NCBI GenBank assembly: GCA_036362985.1
Contig: JAYGXS010000002.1
Coordinates: forward strand, 97,805,920 to 97,869,919
DNA: 64,000 nucleotides
Source of the DNA: Ligula intestinalis
Taxonomy: Eukaryota > Platyhelminthes > Cestoda > Diphyllobothriidea > Diphyllobothriidae
Direction: 5' to 3'
Shown here piece by piece: positions 1 to 10,869 of this stretch; the stretch's first letter is position 1; each line of letters begins with the position of its first letter. Below the pieces are notes generated by a model. It searched no databases and had not been told where the DNA came from. It saw only the letters and a program-made list of their open reading frames with translations. A program made the translations under genes and the position numbers.

Positions 1-270
1 CTTCTCCTTATCAGTTTATTTGATAACTTTTATTTATTCGCTTGTCCTCTTCCTTCTTTCCCCCCCCCCCTTTCTTCGTCCTCCACCACCACCACCACCT
101 CCTCCTCCTCCCCCTCCTCCCCCTCCTCCTTCTTCTTCTTCTTCGCCTGCTTGTTCTTCATATTCTTTTAATTAAGACCAGTTTGTTTGAAGGCCTTTAA
201 CTACTCGTTTGTCCTCCTCCTCCTCTTCTTCTTCCTCCTCTTCTTCTTCTTCTTCTGATCGGTTTTAGTC
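1..270. repeat. Polypyrimidine minisatellite, left part
   Basis: CTT/TCC-rich low-complexity DNA. It contains short unit markers (caGTTTaTTTGa...TTTaacta.TcgcTTGTCC type, near 10 and 176) that recur at about 3474, 3562, 3751, 3936, 4056 and 4255. It breaks off at about 265 inside a gatcggttt motif, where retroelement sequence starts. Confidence 0.75.
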
Positions 271-3200
271 ATTTTAAGTCACTTTATTAAGAGAAGAAGG
301 CTTTCGCCCTTGAGCTCCCTATTCATAACCAAAATCGCATAATAGTTCCACCGTAACAATAGTACATAATACAACTGTACAAATGTAGGCTTGATATCAG
401 CGTAAGTGTGAGCCAGTCGCAAGGTGCTGCTACTGATACTTTGTTCATTATATCTGCCACAGTTTCTCAGCAAATGAAAATCAAGTTTGTGTTTAAAAAT
501 GTCAACAGTATCTGAGAGGACCACATCTTCCGGGAGTCCGTTCCACGCTCCAATGACGTTAGAAGGCGTTTCGTCGAAAGTCGATACGGGCCGGTTTCCT
601 TTTTATTTTAAATGGATGACCCCGCAGATGGTCAGTCCGAGCCAATTCGAAGAAATCATCAAATTCTAGGGCGCAGTCTCAGCCTCTAACAATGCGGTAG
701 GTTTGTATGAGGTCCCCGCGGAGTTGCCTTTAATTGAGAGGGAAAATATCAAGTTCGCTCAGTCTGTCTTCATAAGGCAGATGGCCAAGATTCTTGACCA
801 TCTTCGTAGCCCTCGCCTGCACTTGTTCCAGGTGCAGGTAATCCTTCTTGAACCACGGACGCCAGGCCTGGACAGCATACTCCAAGTGGGACCGAACAAA
901 CGCTCCGAAGGTTTTCCTGAAGAGCTCCTTATCAATGTTGACGAATCCCCGCCTAATCGCAAACAGCACCTGTGTCGCGCGTTTAGCTGCCTTTACACAC
1001 TGAGAAGATGGTTTAAGTGAGGAATTTATTAGAACACCGAGATCCTTTTGTTCGTTCGAATTTGAAAGCGGGTGCCCATCGAGGAGGTATTGGAAGGAAT
1101 CGTTCTTCTAATCAGTCCTTCTAGTACGAAATCTTAAAACCACACACTTACTAATGTTGAAGTTTAAGAGCCAACGAGCAGACCAGCAGCTAAGTCGATT
1201 GAGACTCTCTTGAAGCGCTTTTCTATCGGCGTCAGACCTGATGGCTTTCTAGAGTTTGACGTCGTCGGCAAACATGATAGCGTTGCAACCCAGGTCGTTG
1301 ACACAGTCGTTGATATAGATAAGGAAGAGCAGTGGCCCTAAGACAGAGCCTTGGGGGACACCACTCAGCACAGATGTAGTGTTTGACTTTGAGTCACCGA
1401 TGCACACAGTTTGCGATCGCCCTGTGAGAAAATCTGTGATCCATGCCAGCAGGTTTCCTCTTGTGCCAATTTCTGACAATTCATACATTTGACGCTTATG
1501 TGGGACGCTGTCGAATGCCTTCTTGAAGTTCGTATAGATGACGTCAACCTTACCATATTCATCTAGTGCAAGAGTCCACTGCTCAGTGGAGAGTAGAAGG
1601 CTGGAAAGGCAAGAATGGTTCTTTCTGAAGCCGTGTTGGAGCCCTGACAGTAGGTTGTTCTCCTCCAAGAACTTCATTGTCTTCTTCTTAATTATCGTTT
1701 CCATCACCTTACAGAAAATGCAAGTTAGCCTGACGGGCCGGTAATTGTTGACCTTCGTGCGGGTTCCGCCCTTGTATATCCGGTAAATATTTGCTATTTT
1801 TCATTCGGATGGCAGTTTTCCTCGTTCAAATGAAGAACGAAAGATATGTGCTAGGGGCTCTGAGAGTTCGCTTGCCAATTCTTTCAAGAACTTGACTGGT
1901 ATACTGTCTGGACCGGATGACTTTGCTTCTTTGAGGCTCTGCAGCTCCCTCTCACCTACAGATGTTGGAAATAGTAGAGAATGAAGTGCCGGACCGGCGT
2001 TTGCAACAGCACTGTTGGCAGCATCAAAATGAAGCTCGGTTGCCCTAGTGGATACCGAGGCAAAGAACCGGCTACAGTACTCGGCTTTCTCGTCATTCTC
2101 AACGACTTCTCCGCCATCATCATTCTTAAGTACTGCGACAGGATCCTTGTTTTTTAATCTACTGTTAATATAGCGGAATAGAATTTTGGGCTTTTCTTCG
2201 GCCTGTTGGAGGATTCTTGATTCATAGTTTTTCCTGGCCTGGCGAATTGATTTTTTTACTGCATTTCTTTGGCGTCGGGATTCCTCGAGGTGTATTAGCG
2301 ACCCAGTTTTCCTGAATAACTTTCATTTCCTATTATTCTTCTTCTTCAGTTGCCTGTTAAGGTTTCTCGTCAACCAGGCAGGACGACTAGTAGTCTTGCG
2401 TACCTTCACCGGACAAAAGCGCTTAATCAGATCTAATGCAACCCTCTTGAGTGATCTCCAATCCTCCTCCAGATCCCCCTTGAGCAGGCAGTCCCAATTC
2501 ACGGACGATAGTGCATTCTTCATTGAATTGAGATCTGCTTTCCATATGTTTCGCTGGTCCTCCGTTTTCCTCAGCTGTTGAGTATGGAGTGAGTTATCCC
2601 ACATTAGCGTCGTATGATCACTCTTACCGAGCGGAGCACTTGAATGCACTTCATCTATGTAGGATGAATCCTTCGTGAAAATGAGATCCAAACAAGTAGC
2701 CAGCTGGCTTTCTCGAAATCTGGTTATGCCCTTAACGTTCTGAGCTAGAGATAAGTCAAACGTGCGATCCATTAATTAGGAACTAAAGGAAGTTGACGCC
2801 GCCTCCACTGTCAGGTTGTTCCATTCAATTGCAGGGGCGTTGAAGTCACCAACGATGAGAACCTCCTGGTGGCTAGCAGCTTCTTTCACCAGACCAAGGA
2901 GCGAGCAGTCGGCTTCACTCAAAATGTTTGGTCGCCGGTAAACGGCCAGGAATTCAAGGTTCTGTGATTTCGCCTTCTTGACCTTTAACCAGACGGACTC
3001 ATACTACAGGGCTGGAGTGTGTTCTCTTTCTACAACAGAGATTTTAGTTCTGACATACACGACAACTCCACCTCCTTGTCGGATTTGGCGGTCTTTGCGG
3101 AAAAGTTGGTATGCTGGAATTGGAATCTCCGAATCTGCGATTTCTGTTTTAGCCATGTTTCGGTTATGGCAACTACATCAGGTTTCCGGTCCAAACGTAC

Positions 3201-3328
3201 TGCCTTGAGTTTATCAATTTTTGAGGGTAAACTCTGGACAAAAGTACACCGAAAGCACAATTTTGGATTAGTCACCACGTTATGTAGGCGTTTGCCTCTT
3301 GCGTTAGATTGCATGCAGGGAGCTGTCG
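271..3328 (-). mobile_element. CR1-like non-LTR retrotransposon, decayed
   Basis: Read on the minus strand, the pieces follow the order of a CR1/SR1-type ORF2. An APE endonuclease start lies at 3314-3030 (VVAITETWL). Endonuclease C-terminal sequence lies at 2772-2323 (GKSDHTTL). Reverse transcriptase follows from about 1930 to 1249 (KSSGPDSIP, GVPQGSVLGPLLF, FADDVKL). A C-terminal region lies at about 1020-700 (RSHLEYAVQAW, LRGDLIQTYRIVRG). Frameshifts and stops separate the blocks, including one directly after the FADD box, so it cannot make protein. An AATAAA (about 287-293, minus) lies just before its 3' end. The 5' end is truncated at about 3328, where polypyrimidine repeat resumes. Clade assignment within CR1/jockey is by motif only. 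Confidence 0.85.
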
Positions 3329-4400
3329 GTCCTCCTTATCTTCCTCCCGCTCCTCCTCTTCAGTATCCTTCTTATCCTTCCCTTCTTCCTCCTCCACCAC
3401 CACCTCCTCCTCCTCCTTCTTCTTCTTCGCCTCCTTATTCTTCATATCCTCCTAATTCCTATTTTCCTGCCGACCAGTTTGTCTGAAGGCTTGTAACTAA
3501 TCGTTTGTCCTCCTTCTCTTATTCTTCCTTTTCTTCTTCTTCTTCTTCTTCTTCTTCTTCTGATCGGTTTATTTGTAAACTTTTAACTATTCACTTGTCC
3601 TCCTTATCTTTCTATTCCTCCTCCTCTTCAGTATCCTTCTTATCCCCCATCTTCTTCCTACTCCACCACCTCCTCCTCCTCTTATTTTTCCTTTTCTCCT
3701 TCTTCTTATTCTTCCTTTTCTTCTTCTTCTTCTTCTTCTTCTTCTTCTTCTGATCGGTCTATTTGTAAACATTTAACTATTCACTTGCCCTCCTTATCTT
3801 TCTCCCGCTCCTCCTCTTCAGTATCCTTCTTATCCCCCATCTTCTTCCTCCTCCTCCACCTCCACCTCCTCCTCCTTATTCTTCTTCTTCGCCTCCTTAT
3901 TCTTCATATCCTCCTAATTCCCATTTTCCTGCCAACCAGTTTGTCTGAAGTCCTTTTACTTATCGTTTGTCCTCCTTCTCTTATTCTTCCTTTTCTCCTT
4001 CTTCTTATTCTTCCTTTTCTTCTTCTTCTTCTTCTTCTTCTTCTTCTTCTTCTTCTGATCGGTCTATTTGTAAACTTTTTAACTATTCACTTGTCCTCCT
4101 TATCTTTCTCCCGCTCCTCCTCTTCAGTATCCTTCTTATCCCCCATCTTCTTCCTACTCCACCACCTCCTCCTCCTTCTTCGTCTTCTTTTTCTTCTTCG
4201 TTTGTCCCCTTTCTCTTCTTATTCCTCTTCTTCTTTTTCTTCTTCTTCTTATCAGTTTATTTGTAAACTTTTAACTATTCCCTTGTCCTCCACATCCTTC
4301 TCCTCCTCCTCCTCATCCTCATCCTCATCATCATCATCATCATTATCATCATTATCATCATTATCATCAACAGCAGCAGTAGCAACAACAACAACAGCAT
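3329..4400. repeat. Polypyrimidine minisatellite, right part
   Basis: Imperfect units built from (TTC)n, (TCC)n and unique spacers. The marker cagtatccttcttatcc recurs near 3361, 3631, 3821 and 4127, so unit length varies (roughly 190-306 bp). A CAT/CAG-rich tail closes it at about 4310-4400. The serine- and leucine-rich open frames here are composition artefacts. Confidence 0.8.
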
Positions 4401-4894
4401 CGCTTTTTTCGTAGGTAAATGCACCAGTTAGTGTAAATTAGTGGGCTTTGTTTGCAAAAGAATCCCAATTTGCGTAACGGAGCCCCTCTGTGCTTTGCCA
4501 TGGTGGTGTCAGCCTGTCAAACTGCCCATTTTTCCCTGATTAGAGATAATCGCTTATAAGAGGGCCATTTTGCAAACACTAACGTGTTACGATCGATGCG
4601 ACTACATTAAGAGGCTTCAAACCTAATTAGTGGATGATAAAGGCGGTCAAAATATCGTTCTACCCAGCAGGCCTCACTTAAAGTGAGCTATGTTCCAATA
4701 AACTAATGGCATTCTTTTCTTTCTGCCATCCGCTTTAGCTCAGTACCCTCAATTTCTGGACATTTGGCATTTCAGCAAAGCTATTTGAAGCCTGAGCTAG
4801 ATGTTTTTATTCCTGGAGATGTACGTTAGTATTTTCAGCATGTTCAAATAGAGCCTAGTAGCTTGAGAAAACGAAGATTAATGCCTCCAAGATA
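4401..4894. other. Intergenic, no feature recognised
   Basis: No coding signal or match to the repeat families seen elsewhere in the window. A short inverted pair (GTTTGCAAAA near 4450 and TTTTGCAAAC near 4570) is the only structure noticed. Confidence 0.4.
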
Positions 4895-5058
4895 CGATGG
4901 CTAACAAGCCAGAAATGACCATTCCAGTCTTCCTTGTCTTCGCCGGCAGTACTATCTGCCCGACAAATGGGGTGCAAGGCAAAAGCGGAGCGGGACAAAT
5001 GAGTTCCCTTAGCGGTCGGTGAATATTCGTCAACGAGTGTCGCGTTCTGTGTCTTGCT
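4895..5058 (+). mobile_element. tRNA-derived SINE copy, head missing
   Basis: Matches the window's SINE body: AAGCCAGAAATGACCATTCC, then cggcagtactatctgcc and a tail with gcggtcggtgaatattcgtcaacgag. The tRNA-like promoter is missing and the hammerhead core is mutated (gatacgatggctaac). Confidence 0.65.
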
Positions 5059-5139
5059 GTCTCTCAGAAGTTACCTCAAAAGCTGTCTCAACTAACGATA
5101 GACCAGGCAAAGACGAAACTCTTCGAGCTTTTGATTTAG

Positions 5140-5560
5140 ACTAGCTCTACCATGTGCTCTACAGCGTGATGGTGGCGGTAGTGGTGGTGTTGGTGGTGGT
5201 GGTGGTGGTGGTGGTGGTGGTGGTGGTGGTGGTGGTGGCAGTGATTTACACACGGATTAGTTTTAAGTGAGGGTAGACTTGCATTGCATCTACTTCACTC
5301 TCTCCTTCTCCTCCTCTCCCTCATGGCTCCGGTGTTAAGACAAAGCCACGAAGATCGGAGGCTGGAGCAAGTGCAAGCTGCCGAAACCGCCACACCTGAA
5401 TCACATCCCAATGATTGAGAGTATCATAAAGGCCATGGGTGGCTGGTGCAGCGTGAGCCTGCACCTAGGCGTGCTACTAGCGCTCCCCACTCCCATGCTC
5501 GTTATTTGTTGTGTGAACACAACCCATGTCCTGATCTGGCCTCCGTATGGGTCCAGCGCA
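5140..5560 (+). repeat. Dispersed repeat R
   Basis: Shares blocks with 25660-25960, 52880-53110, 54970-55930 and 63600-63790: a tgtgctc-cacagc start, a ggtgacttgcgcgtg block, acttgcgttgcatctaccac, then a purine-rich stretch about gacaaagccaagaagacc. No protein is recognised. It may be the non-coding part of an unknown retroelement. Confidence 0.5.
5170..5238 (+). repeat. (GGT)n microsatellite
   Basis: An almost pure GGT run of about 70 bp inside repeat R. The other R copies have only ggtggtagtggtgg or less at this place, so the run probably expanded from the R sequence. Confidence 0.9.
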
Positions 5561-5614
5561 TTTACCATAGAGGGTCAACTTAAGAACTTTCAGATACAGG
5601 CACGAAGATGATCT

Positions 5615-6055
5615 ATCATCGCAGGGGGTTAAGTGAGTTAAACCCAGCAACCGCGATCTTCAGACCATGGTTACTGAGTGGAGGAGAGAAGTCGATAAAG
5701 TCCAGAGTAGTGGAAAGAGTATATTGTGTACACAAGGGATCGAAGAATAAATGCACAAAGATTTGATTTGGCGAGCCTACGACCAGCAGGAGAGCCACCC
5801 ACGGTCCAAGTATGGTTTTAGCAGCAGGCATGCAAGCGGCAGCAAAAACGGGCATTGTCTGGTTGCCTTGAAGGCTATCGGCCAGCCAACCTGCATCGAC
5901 CTAGGAGTGCCTGTGTACTATTCGCTGGCGGGAGAGACCAGCCTTTGCAGATCTGTGATTGGCTGTTGCAGAGGCCGCCTTCAGTACGGATGTACGCGTT
6001 AGCAGCAGTGGGCCTTCGGACATGCTCGCCTATGTGGAGTGAGTCACCACACTAT
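5615..6055 (+). repeat. Dispersed repeat K (LTR-like), copy 1
   Basis: Matches 28284-28690 along its length and in the same orientation, starting at atcgcagggg.aagtgagttaaaccc and ending at tatgtggagtgagtc. The beginning (gcgatcttcagaccatggtt) resembles repeat L, so K and L may be related LTRs. No open frame of interest. Confidence 0.55.
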
Positions 6056-6290
6056 CCATTACGGTATTACAGCAAGTTCTAGGATAAGAAAGTATGTGAA
6101 CTGAGGTATTATTATTCGTACTAATGGATGTAAATTTGAATACAGTATGGTACCAAGTAAACTGGCGTTGAATAACGACTTACAAATATATCGAGTTAAA
6201 AACAGCCATTCAGATCGTAACTCCTTTTTAAGTTGATGAGCGTTTGTATTTTAAAACAGGCCACAGAGGTTTGGTACGACAATTGCCATT

Positions 6291-6396
6291 CGAAGTCAGT
6301 TTTTGGCAAACAATTGTTTTCAGCAACTCTTCATCAGACCAAACATATGCAAGGGAAATTGACGCTGTACATAACAATAAAAGTTTGAATAGGTAG
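6291..6396. repeat. PLE-1 left terminal inverted repeat
   Basis: The reverse complement of 8830-8935 with only a handful of mismatches over 106 bp. It holds an intact hammerhead core on the minus strand. Confidence 0.9.
6302..6343 (-). ncRNA. Hammerhead ribozyme in PLE-1 left repeat
   Basis: Minus strand: helix I TTTGGT pairs with GCCAAA (6 bp, one G-U); core CTGATGA is at 6337-6331; short helix II AGAGTTGCT follows; then GAA. Helix III is the self-complementary AACAATTGTT, followed by T at the cleavage position. The short palindromic helix III suggests dimer-type cleavage, as reported for Penelope hammerheads. Helix II is only 2-3 bp, so activity is uncertain. Confidence 0.55.
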
Positions 6397-6458
6397 ACCG
6401 AGGTGAATACCCAAGACAGTCATGGAAAAGTTTACGAAGAAACCATATAGCCGTTTCT

Positions 6459-8778
6459 ATGGCTGCACTAAGAAGACATGCAGAAAGTTACCTGGAGACT
6501 GTTAACGCCGGAATTCTGGAACTTCAAAGAAACCGAAGTCAGAGAGCAGCGGTTCTCGACCGTCTTGAAGCTCTAGAGAGAGTAGCGTTTGAAGACTATG
6601 TACAAACAATAAGAAACAGAAGAATCGAGGCCAGGTGGACTAAACTTCTTCGAAGTGTCCAACCAATAAAAGCACCGACTACCCTCCCAAACAATACGGA
6701 GAGGTACGTGCATAACTATTCCTCAATCCGTCTTGACCAAACCCTCATAGAAGTACTATCCCTAAACCCTAGATTCTGTATTGCACGAAAAAGGCTGAGA
6801 CAAATAGAATTAGAAACTGAATTTTAGAGCCTCTTTAACCAAACCTCCGATCTAAAATCTTCCATTCCTAAAGAAGTTGATTATCTAAAATCAACCCTGG
6901 TTAACTGTTGCCAACAGTACTTAAGAAAGACTCCAATGAACAAAGGCCCCTTAAAAAAAGCCCACCTTGATAGCCTAAAAGAGCTACGAAGAAATGAAAA
7001 TATCGTGCTAACCAGACCAGACAAAGGATCTGGAATGGTACTGATGGATAAAAATGATTACGTCGCAAAACTAGAAGCAATTTTAGCAGATCATACAAAG
7101 TTCTCAAAAGCTGAGAAGGACAAAGATCGGACAGATACTGTGGAAGGTCAGCTGACTACAATTCTCAAAGACCTCCATAAAGAAGGTCTTTTGACTGACA
7201 AAGAGCTTGAAACACTAAGGCCTGTAGGAACGACGATACCTAGAATGTATGGACTTCCGAAAATTCACAAACAGGGGCTACCCATTATGTCCTATCCTGG
7301 ATATGAGAAACTCCCCTTATCACACCATTGCTAAATGGCTGGTAGAAAAGTTGAAACCTCTTGGAAGTTACATGTATCCTAGAAGCCTGCAAGACACATT
7401 TGAATTTATCAAAGCTATAAAGAATATGAACGTTGCAAGAAGTAAGATGCTCTCATTGGATGTATCGTCACTATTCACCAATGTACCCGTGGCAGAAACC
7501 ATAAACTACCTCTGCGACGTTATTCGGGACACGAACTACCAAATAGGTATGCCCGTGAAAACCCTCAAAGATCTCCTCACGTGATGCACACAAAATGTCC
7601 AATTTCTCTGCAATGGTCAGTTTTACAGACAGATTGATGGTGTGGCGATGGGCTCACCACTTGGACCGTTTCTTGCAAATGTCTTTATGGGCAAGATCGA
7701 GAAAACGAGTCTAGGGGACACCATCAATGACCTTGCAATCTACGGTCGATATGTAGATGATATCTTCTGTTTGACTGACTATAACACTGACATTGACGCC
7801 TTGGTCGCGAAGTTTAAGAGCGCTCACCGATCGCTCAAGTTTTCTGCTGAGACTGAAGTGGACGATGAAATTGCGTTCCTTGACGTCCTTCTGCGAAGGC
7901 AAGAGGATGGATCTATCCTACGCAGGGTTTTCCGAAAGAAAACCTGGACAGGACAATACACGAACTTCCACAGTTTTGTCCCCCTCAATATAAAACGAAA
8001 TCTGGTCCAAGGATTAGCAGCTAGAATACGACAGATCTGTTCTCCTGAAACTGTTGAAGCAGAACTCCAACAGCTGCAGCATACACTAATTGAAAATGGA
8101 TACCCGGAAAGGTTCATCCGCAGAAATATTGGTGAACGCGCCAAAAAGCCTGTCACCTTAACTGCAGAAAAGAAAGACGTGTTCATAAGACTGCCTTTCT
8201 TAGGCGATGCAACCAGCGAGCTGGTCAGACGACGCTTGAGGACCGCAATCACAAACGCTTTCCCAGCGGCGAACTTACGGGTGCTCTTCACGAACTCTCC
8301 CCTCCTACGATTGGGAGGTAAAGACAGACTCCCTTTGAAGGCCACATCAATGTGCATTTACTCTTTCACTTGCTCCTGTGGAGCGGGATACATCGGCCGT
8401 ACAACGAGGCGTCTCGAAAAGAGGGTACGTGAGCACATACCGACCTGGCTAAGTAAAGGTGAAACTAGATCGATCTCGAGTGCTATTCTCGCACATCTAG
8501 TTGATACGAACCATCGAGTCGATACTAACGAAGCCTTTAAGGTGGTCTACAGGACACCATCTAATTTTTCCAAAGGCCTACGCCAACGGATGCTTGCTAC
8601 AGCCGAAGCAGTGGCTATAAGGCTAGCAAATCCAGTGCTGTGTTGTCAGAAGACTCTGACACAAGCTCTGTCACTTCCATGGCCTAAACCGACACCAGGT
8701 GGCGATAGGATTTCGCCCCTCCCAACAAGCGACAATCCCTCAACCAACACGCTGACATGGCCTACATGCGCAAACTGA
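6459..8778 (+). pseudogene. Penelope reverse transcriptase / GIY-YIG endonuclease
   Basis: Penelope RT copies the element's RNA at a nick made by its GIY-YIG domain. Visible in order: an N-terminal region ending VLSLNPRFCI (6459-6827); ENIVLTRPDKGSGMVLM and IPRMYGLPKIHK (7000-7270); LDVSSLFTNVPV (motif A, about 7460); AMGSPLGPFLANVFM (about 7645); the catalytic YGRYVDDIF (about 7743); then CSCGAGYIGRTTRRLEKRV (about 8370) of the GIY-YIG nuclease. The breaks are an in-frame TAG at 6825, a frameshift near 7290 and a TGA at 7582. The catalytic motifs survive. Three lesions in about 2.3 kb suggest a fairly recent copy. The original start codon is not certain. Confidence 0.88.
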
Positions 8779-8829
8779 CATAGTCCGCGTTGGCCAATTA
8801 GCGCCCGAGTTAGATAGTTATTGATTTTT

Positions 8830-8935
8830 CTACCTATTCAAACTTTTATTGTTATGTACAGCGTCAATTTCCCTTGCAAATTTTTGGTCTGAATAAGAGT
8901 TGCTGAAAACAATTGTTTGCCAAAACCTGACTTCT
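8830..8935. repeat. PLE-1 right terminal inverted repeat
   Basis: Partner of 6291-6396. In the sense orientation its hammerhead core reads CTGAATA instead of CTGATGA, losing the conserved G8, so this copy of the ribozyme is predicted inactive. Confidence 0.88.
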
Positions 8936-8974
8936 AATATTAACCATGGGAATATTTGCCGAAATTGCCATTCG

Positions 8975-9330
8975 GATGGAGGGAATATGATTCCTTAGCA
9001 TGCTGTCCATAATTGATGTCTGCAGTGTGATGTTATGGAGTTATATGACATCTAGTGATATCTGTCTACGCGTGTCTACGTACAAGTAGGTGAGCGTAAA
9101 ATGTGTACACCTTATGACCGCTAGGCCCCTATATAACTAACCTGAGGGAAAATGTGGTATTCGCTAAAATCTTACCGAGTGATGAAGACCACTCTTCCGC
9201 AATTATCCATGTCTTTTGGCTTGAATCAAGGGAGGAGAAACCATTAATTTTGGTCATCACTTTGGTAAACCTGATTGGCTGCGGGCGACAAAACACATGC
9301 CCGAGGGCCTTGTTATCGCAAAGGTTTTAA
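8975..9330. other. No feature recognised
   Basis: Unique-looking DNA with no open frame of note. A short direct echo (gatatctgtctacgcgtgtctacg) near 9055 is the only local structure. Confidence 0.35.
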
Positions 9331-9334
9331 GTCT

Positions 9335-9905
9335 ACGAAGGTTTAACCCTAACGGCTGCGATCTTCCAGGCCCGGTTCCTTAGGAGATGAGAGAAGGCTT
9401 GGAAAGCCAGAGGAGTAGGAACAATATATTTTTGCAGAATAAGTTGAAGAAAAGTTCATAGGAAGGTTGAACTGGTCTGGCGTTCCTTCGACCGTGAGAG
9501 CCGTGTGAGAGAGAAGCGGCGTGGCGTCCGCCCCGCGAGGGGGCAGAATGCCTAGTGAGTTCTGGAGTTAGTGACCGGGGGCGGCAGTCGAATCCTCTCT
9601 CTGTCTCGTGGCCTTGATGGTGATTGGTTGGACCGCACGAGGGTAGACACTGGCGTGGGTGGTGAGTGTCTCATGTGCCAGTTTGCGTGTGGTCGGAGGC
9701 AAGCCGAAAAGTACATTCGCGTAGGGGCCTGCTCTGAGTGACCTTGTCTGTGACGTCAAGAGTTAGGTGGGCGTCGGACAGAAAGGACCACCACACTCTA
9801 ATCCCGCGCACGACCATAAATAACAAAAAAGTGGCCTTAGGAGACTGCGAGCAACACCTTACTGCAGAGATCTTTGAAAGCTCTTTCGCATAATAAACGC
9901 TGTCC
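9335..9905 (+). repeat. Dispersed repeat L (LTR-like), copy 1
   Basis: Begins with taaccctaacggctgcgatc and cccggttccttaggagat, then aggaacaatata, gaccgtgagag, ccgccccgcgagggggc, ctctctctgtctc, tgattggttggaccgcac and gtgaccttgtctgtgacgtc. It matches 37040-37500 in reverse and 58290-58665 closely, and 27660-28190, 36375-36715 and 47855-48400 less well. An AATAAA-like signal (about 9893) and the gypsy remnant just downstream suggest an LTR. No target duplication was identified. Confidence 0.55.
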
Positions 9906-9979
9906 ATCCTTATCAGTCTTCCCTGACTTCTGATTTAGAAAACCTTATTCTGTCAACTTCACCATGCTGCGAAATTTGT

Positions 9980-10210
9980 GATCCCGACCGCAAGTCGAAC
10001 TCGGACCGCCTGGGTGGAAACCAGGAATCGTAACCACTGCCTACCTTGCCATGAAAGACTTCCGGCAGTCCTTTGAGGGCAGAAACTTCACTGTGTTCTC
10101 TGATCACAAGCCACTTTTCTTCGCTTTCAAATCACAGTCCGACAAGTTTAATCTCCGAGAGATTCACGAACTGGACTACATCTCTCGGTTCAACTCAGAC
10201 ATCCGGTGAC
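9980..10210 (+). pseudogene. Ty3/gypsy RNase H fragment
   Basis: The frame from about 10037 reads AYLAMKDFRQSFEGRNF, then TVFSDHKPL, then REIHELDYISRFNSDIR and a stop. This is the conserved end of a Ty3/gypsy pol RNase H (DHKPL and the R.I..LDYI block). Everything else of the element is gone. It sits just after repeat L, which may be its LTR. Confidence 0.75.
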
Positions 10211-10491
10211 AGTCTGTGATCTGCCTCACTACCTTTGGCAAGGATCCCTGAAGTATTCAGTTCAAACATTGAAATTGGATGACAACTACGTGGGGACCGC
10301 GTGCAGAGTCAGGACAGTATGAGAACGTCCGCTGTCCCGAGGATGCACTGATTGGAATATAGCGGTTGATAACTTTGTAACATCGAACTCGTTCTCCTTG
10401 TCTGCACCCACCTTATTTCCGCAAAATCCTGCAGACTATAGTTTATGCTGGCGAGTGAACGCTCACTGATCGATAACGAAACTCACTAGAC

Positions 10492-10744
10492 CAGGGGTTG
10501 GCAACCTTTTTGACCCAGAGAGCCAAGAAAGCAAATATTTGAAAACGTATTTCGGTGAGAGCCACATAATATATTTCAAGATTGAGTTCAATGAAATGTG
10601 AGTATAATAAGCATCTGGATTTATTCATAGAGGAACCAAACTCGCAAAATCTTAAGTTTATAATTCCAATTTTATCTGAGAGAGCCAGATGTAATCATCA
10701 AAAGAGCCACGCCTGGCTCGCGAGCCATGGGTTGCCGACCCCGG
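10492..10744. mobile_element. hAT-type MITE (253 bp)
   Basis: The left end is CAGGGGTTGGCAACC and the right end GGTTGCCGACCCCGG, so the TIRs are near-perfect inverted repeats. The flanks CACTAGAC (10484-10491) and CACTGGAC (10745-10752) agree at 7 of 8 bases, the length hAT elements duplicate. The right arm closely matches the left end of the hAT at 12693, so this is a deletion derivative of that family. Confidence 0.85.
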
Positions 10745-10869
10745 CACTGGACCGTTCATTCTAAGGGCTAACTCTCGAGCCCTGCCCTGCCCACAGCCGC
10801 ACAGCGACTATAAGGGTAGGCTGTTGAACACTGCAGACAGTGTCAATATTCCCGATCCAAACCAGCAAG

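Larger units (their letters stand above)
6293..8962 (+). mobile_element. Penelope-like element PLE-1, nearly complete
   Basis: A 2.67-kb element bounded by the 12-bp direct repeat AATTGCCATTCG at 6281-6292 and 8963-8974, a clear target-site duplication. Inside are 106-bp inverted terminal repeats (6291-6396 and 8830-8935), a Penelope reverse transcriptase and a C-terminal GIY-YIG endonuclease. About 24 bp of extra 3' sequence lies between the right repeat and the target duplication. Terminal repeats in direct or inverted order (pLTRs) are a known property of this class. Confidence 0.9.

Noticed and set aside
3505..4414. Long serine/leucine-rich open frames (up to 209 codons)
   Set aside because: They are translations of (TTC)n/(TCC)n minisatellite DNA; frames stay open on both strands because of composition.
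5411..6082. Small frames with signal-peptide-like starts
   Set aside because: They lie within repeats R and K and are not kept between copies.
8881..8930. Active hammerhead in the PLE-1 right repeat
   Set aside because: The core is CTGAATA, lacking the conserved G8 found in the left repeat.
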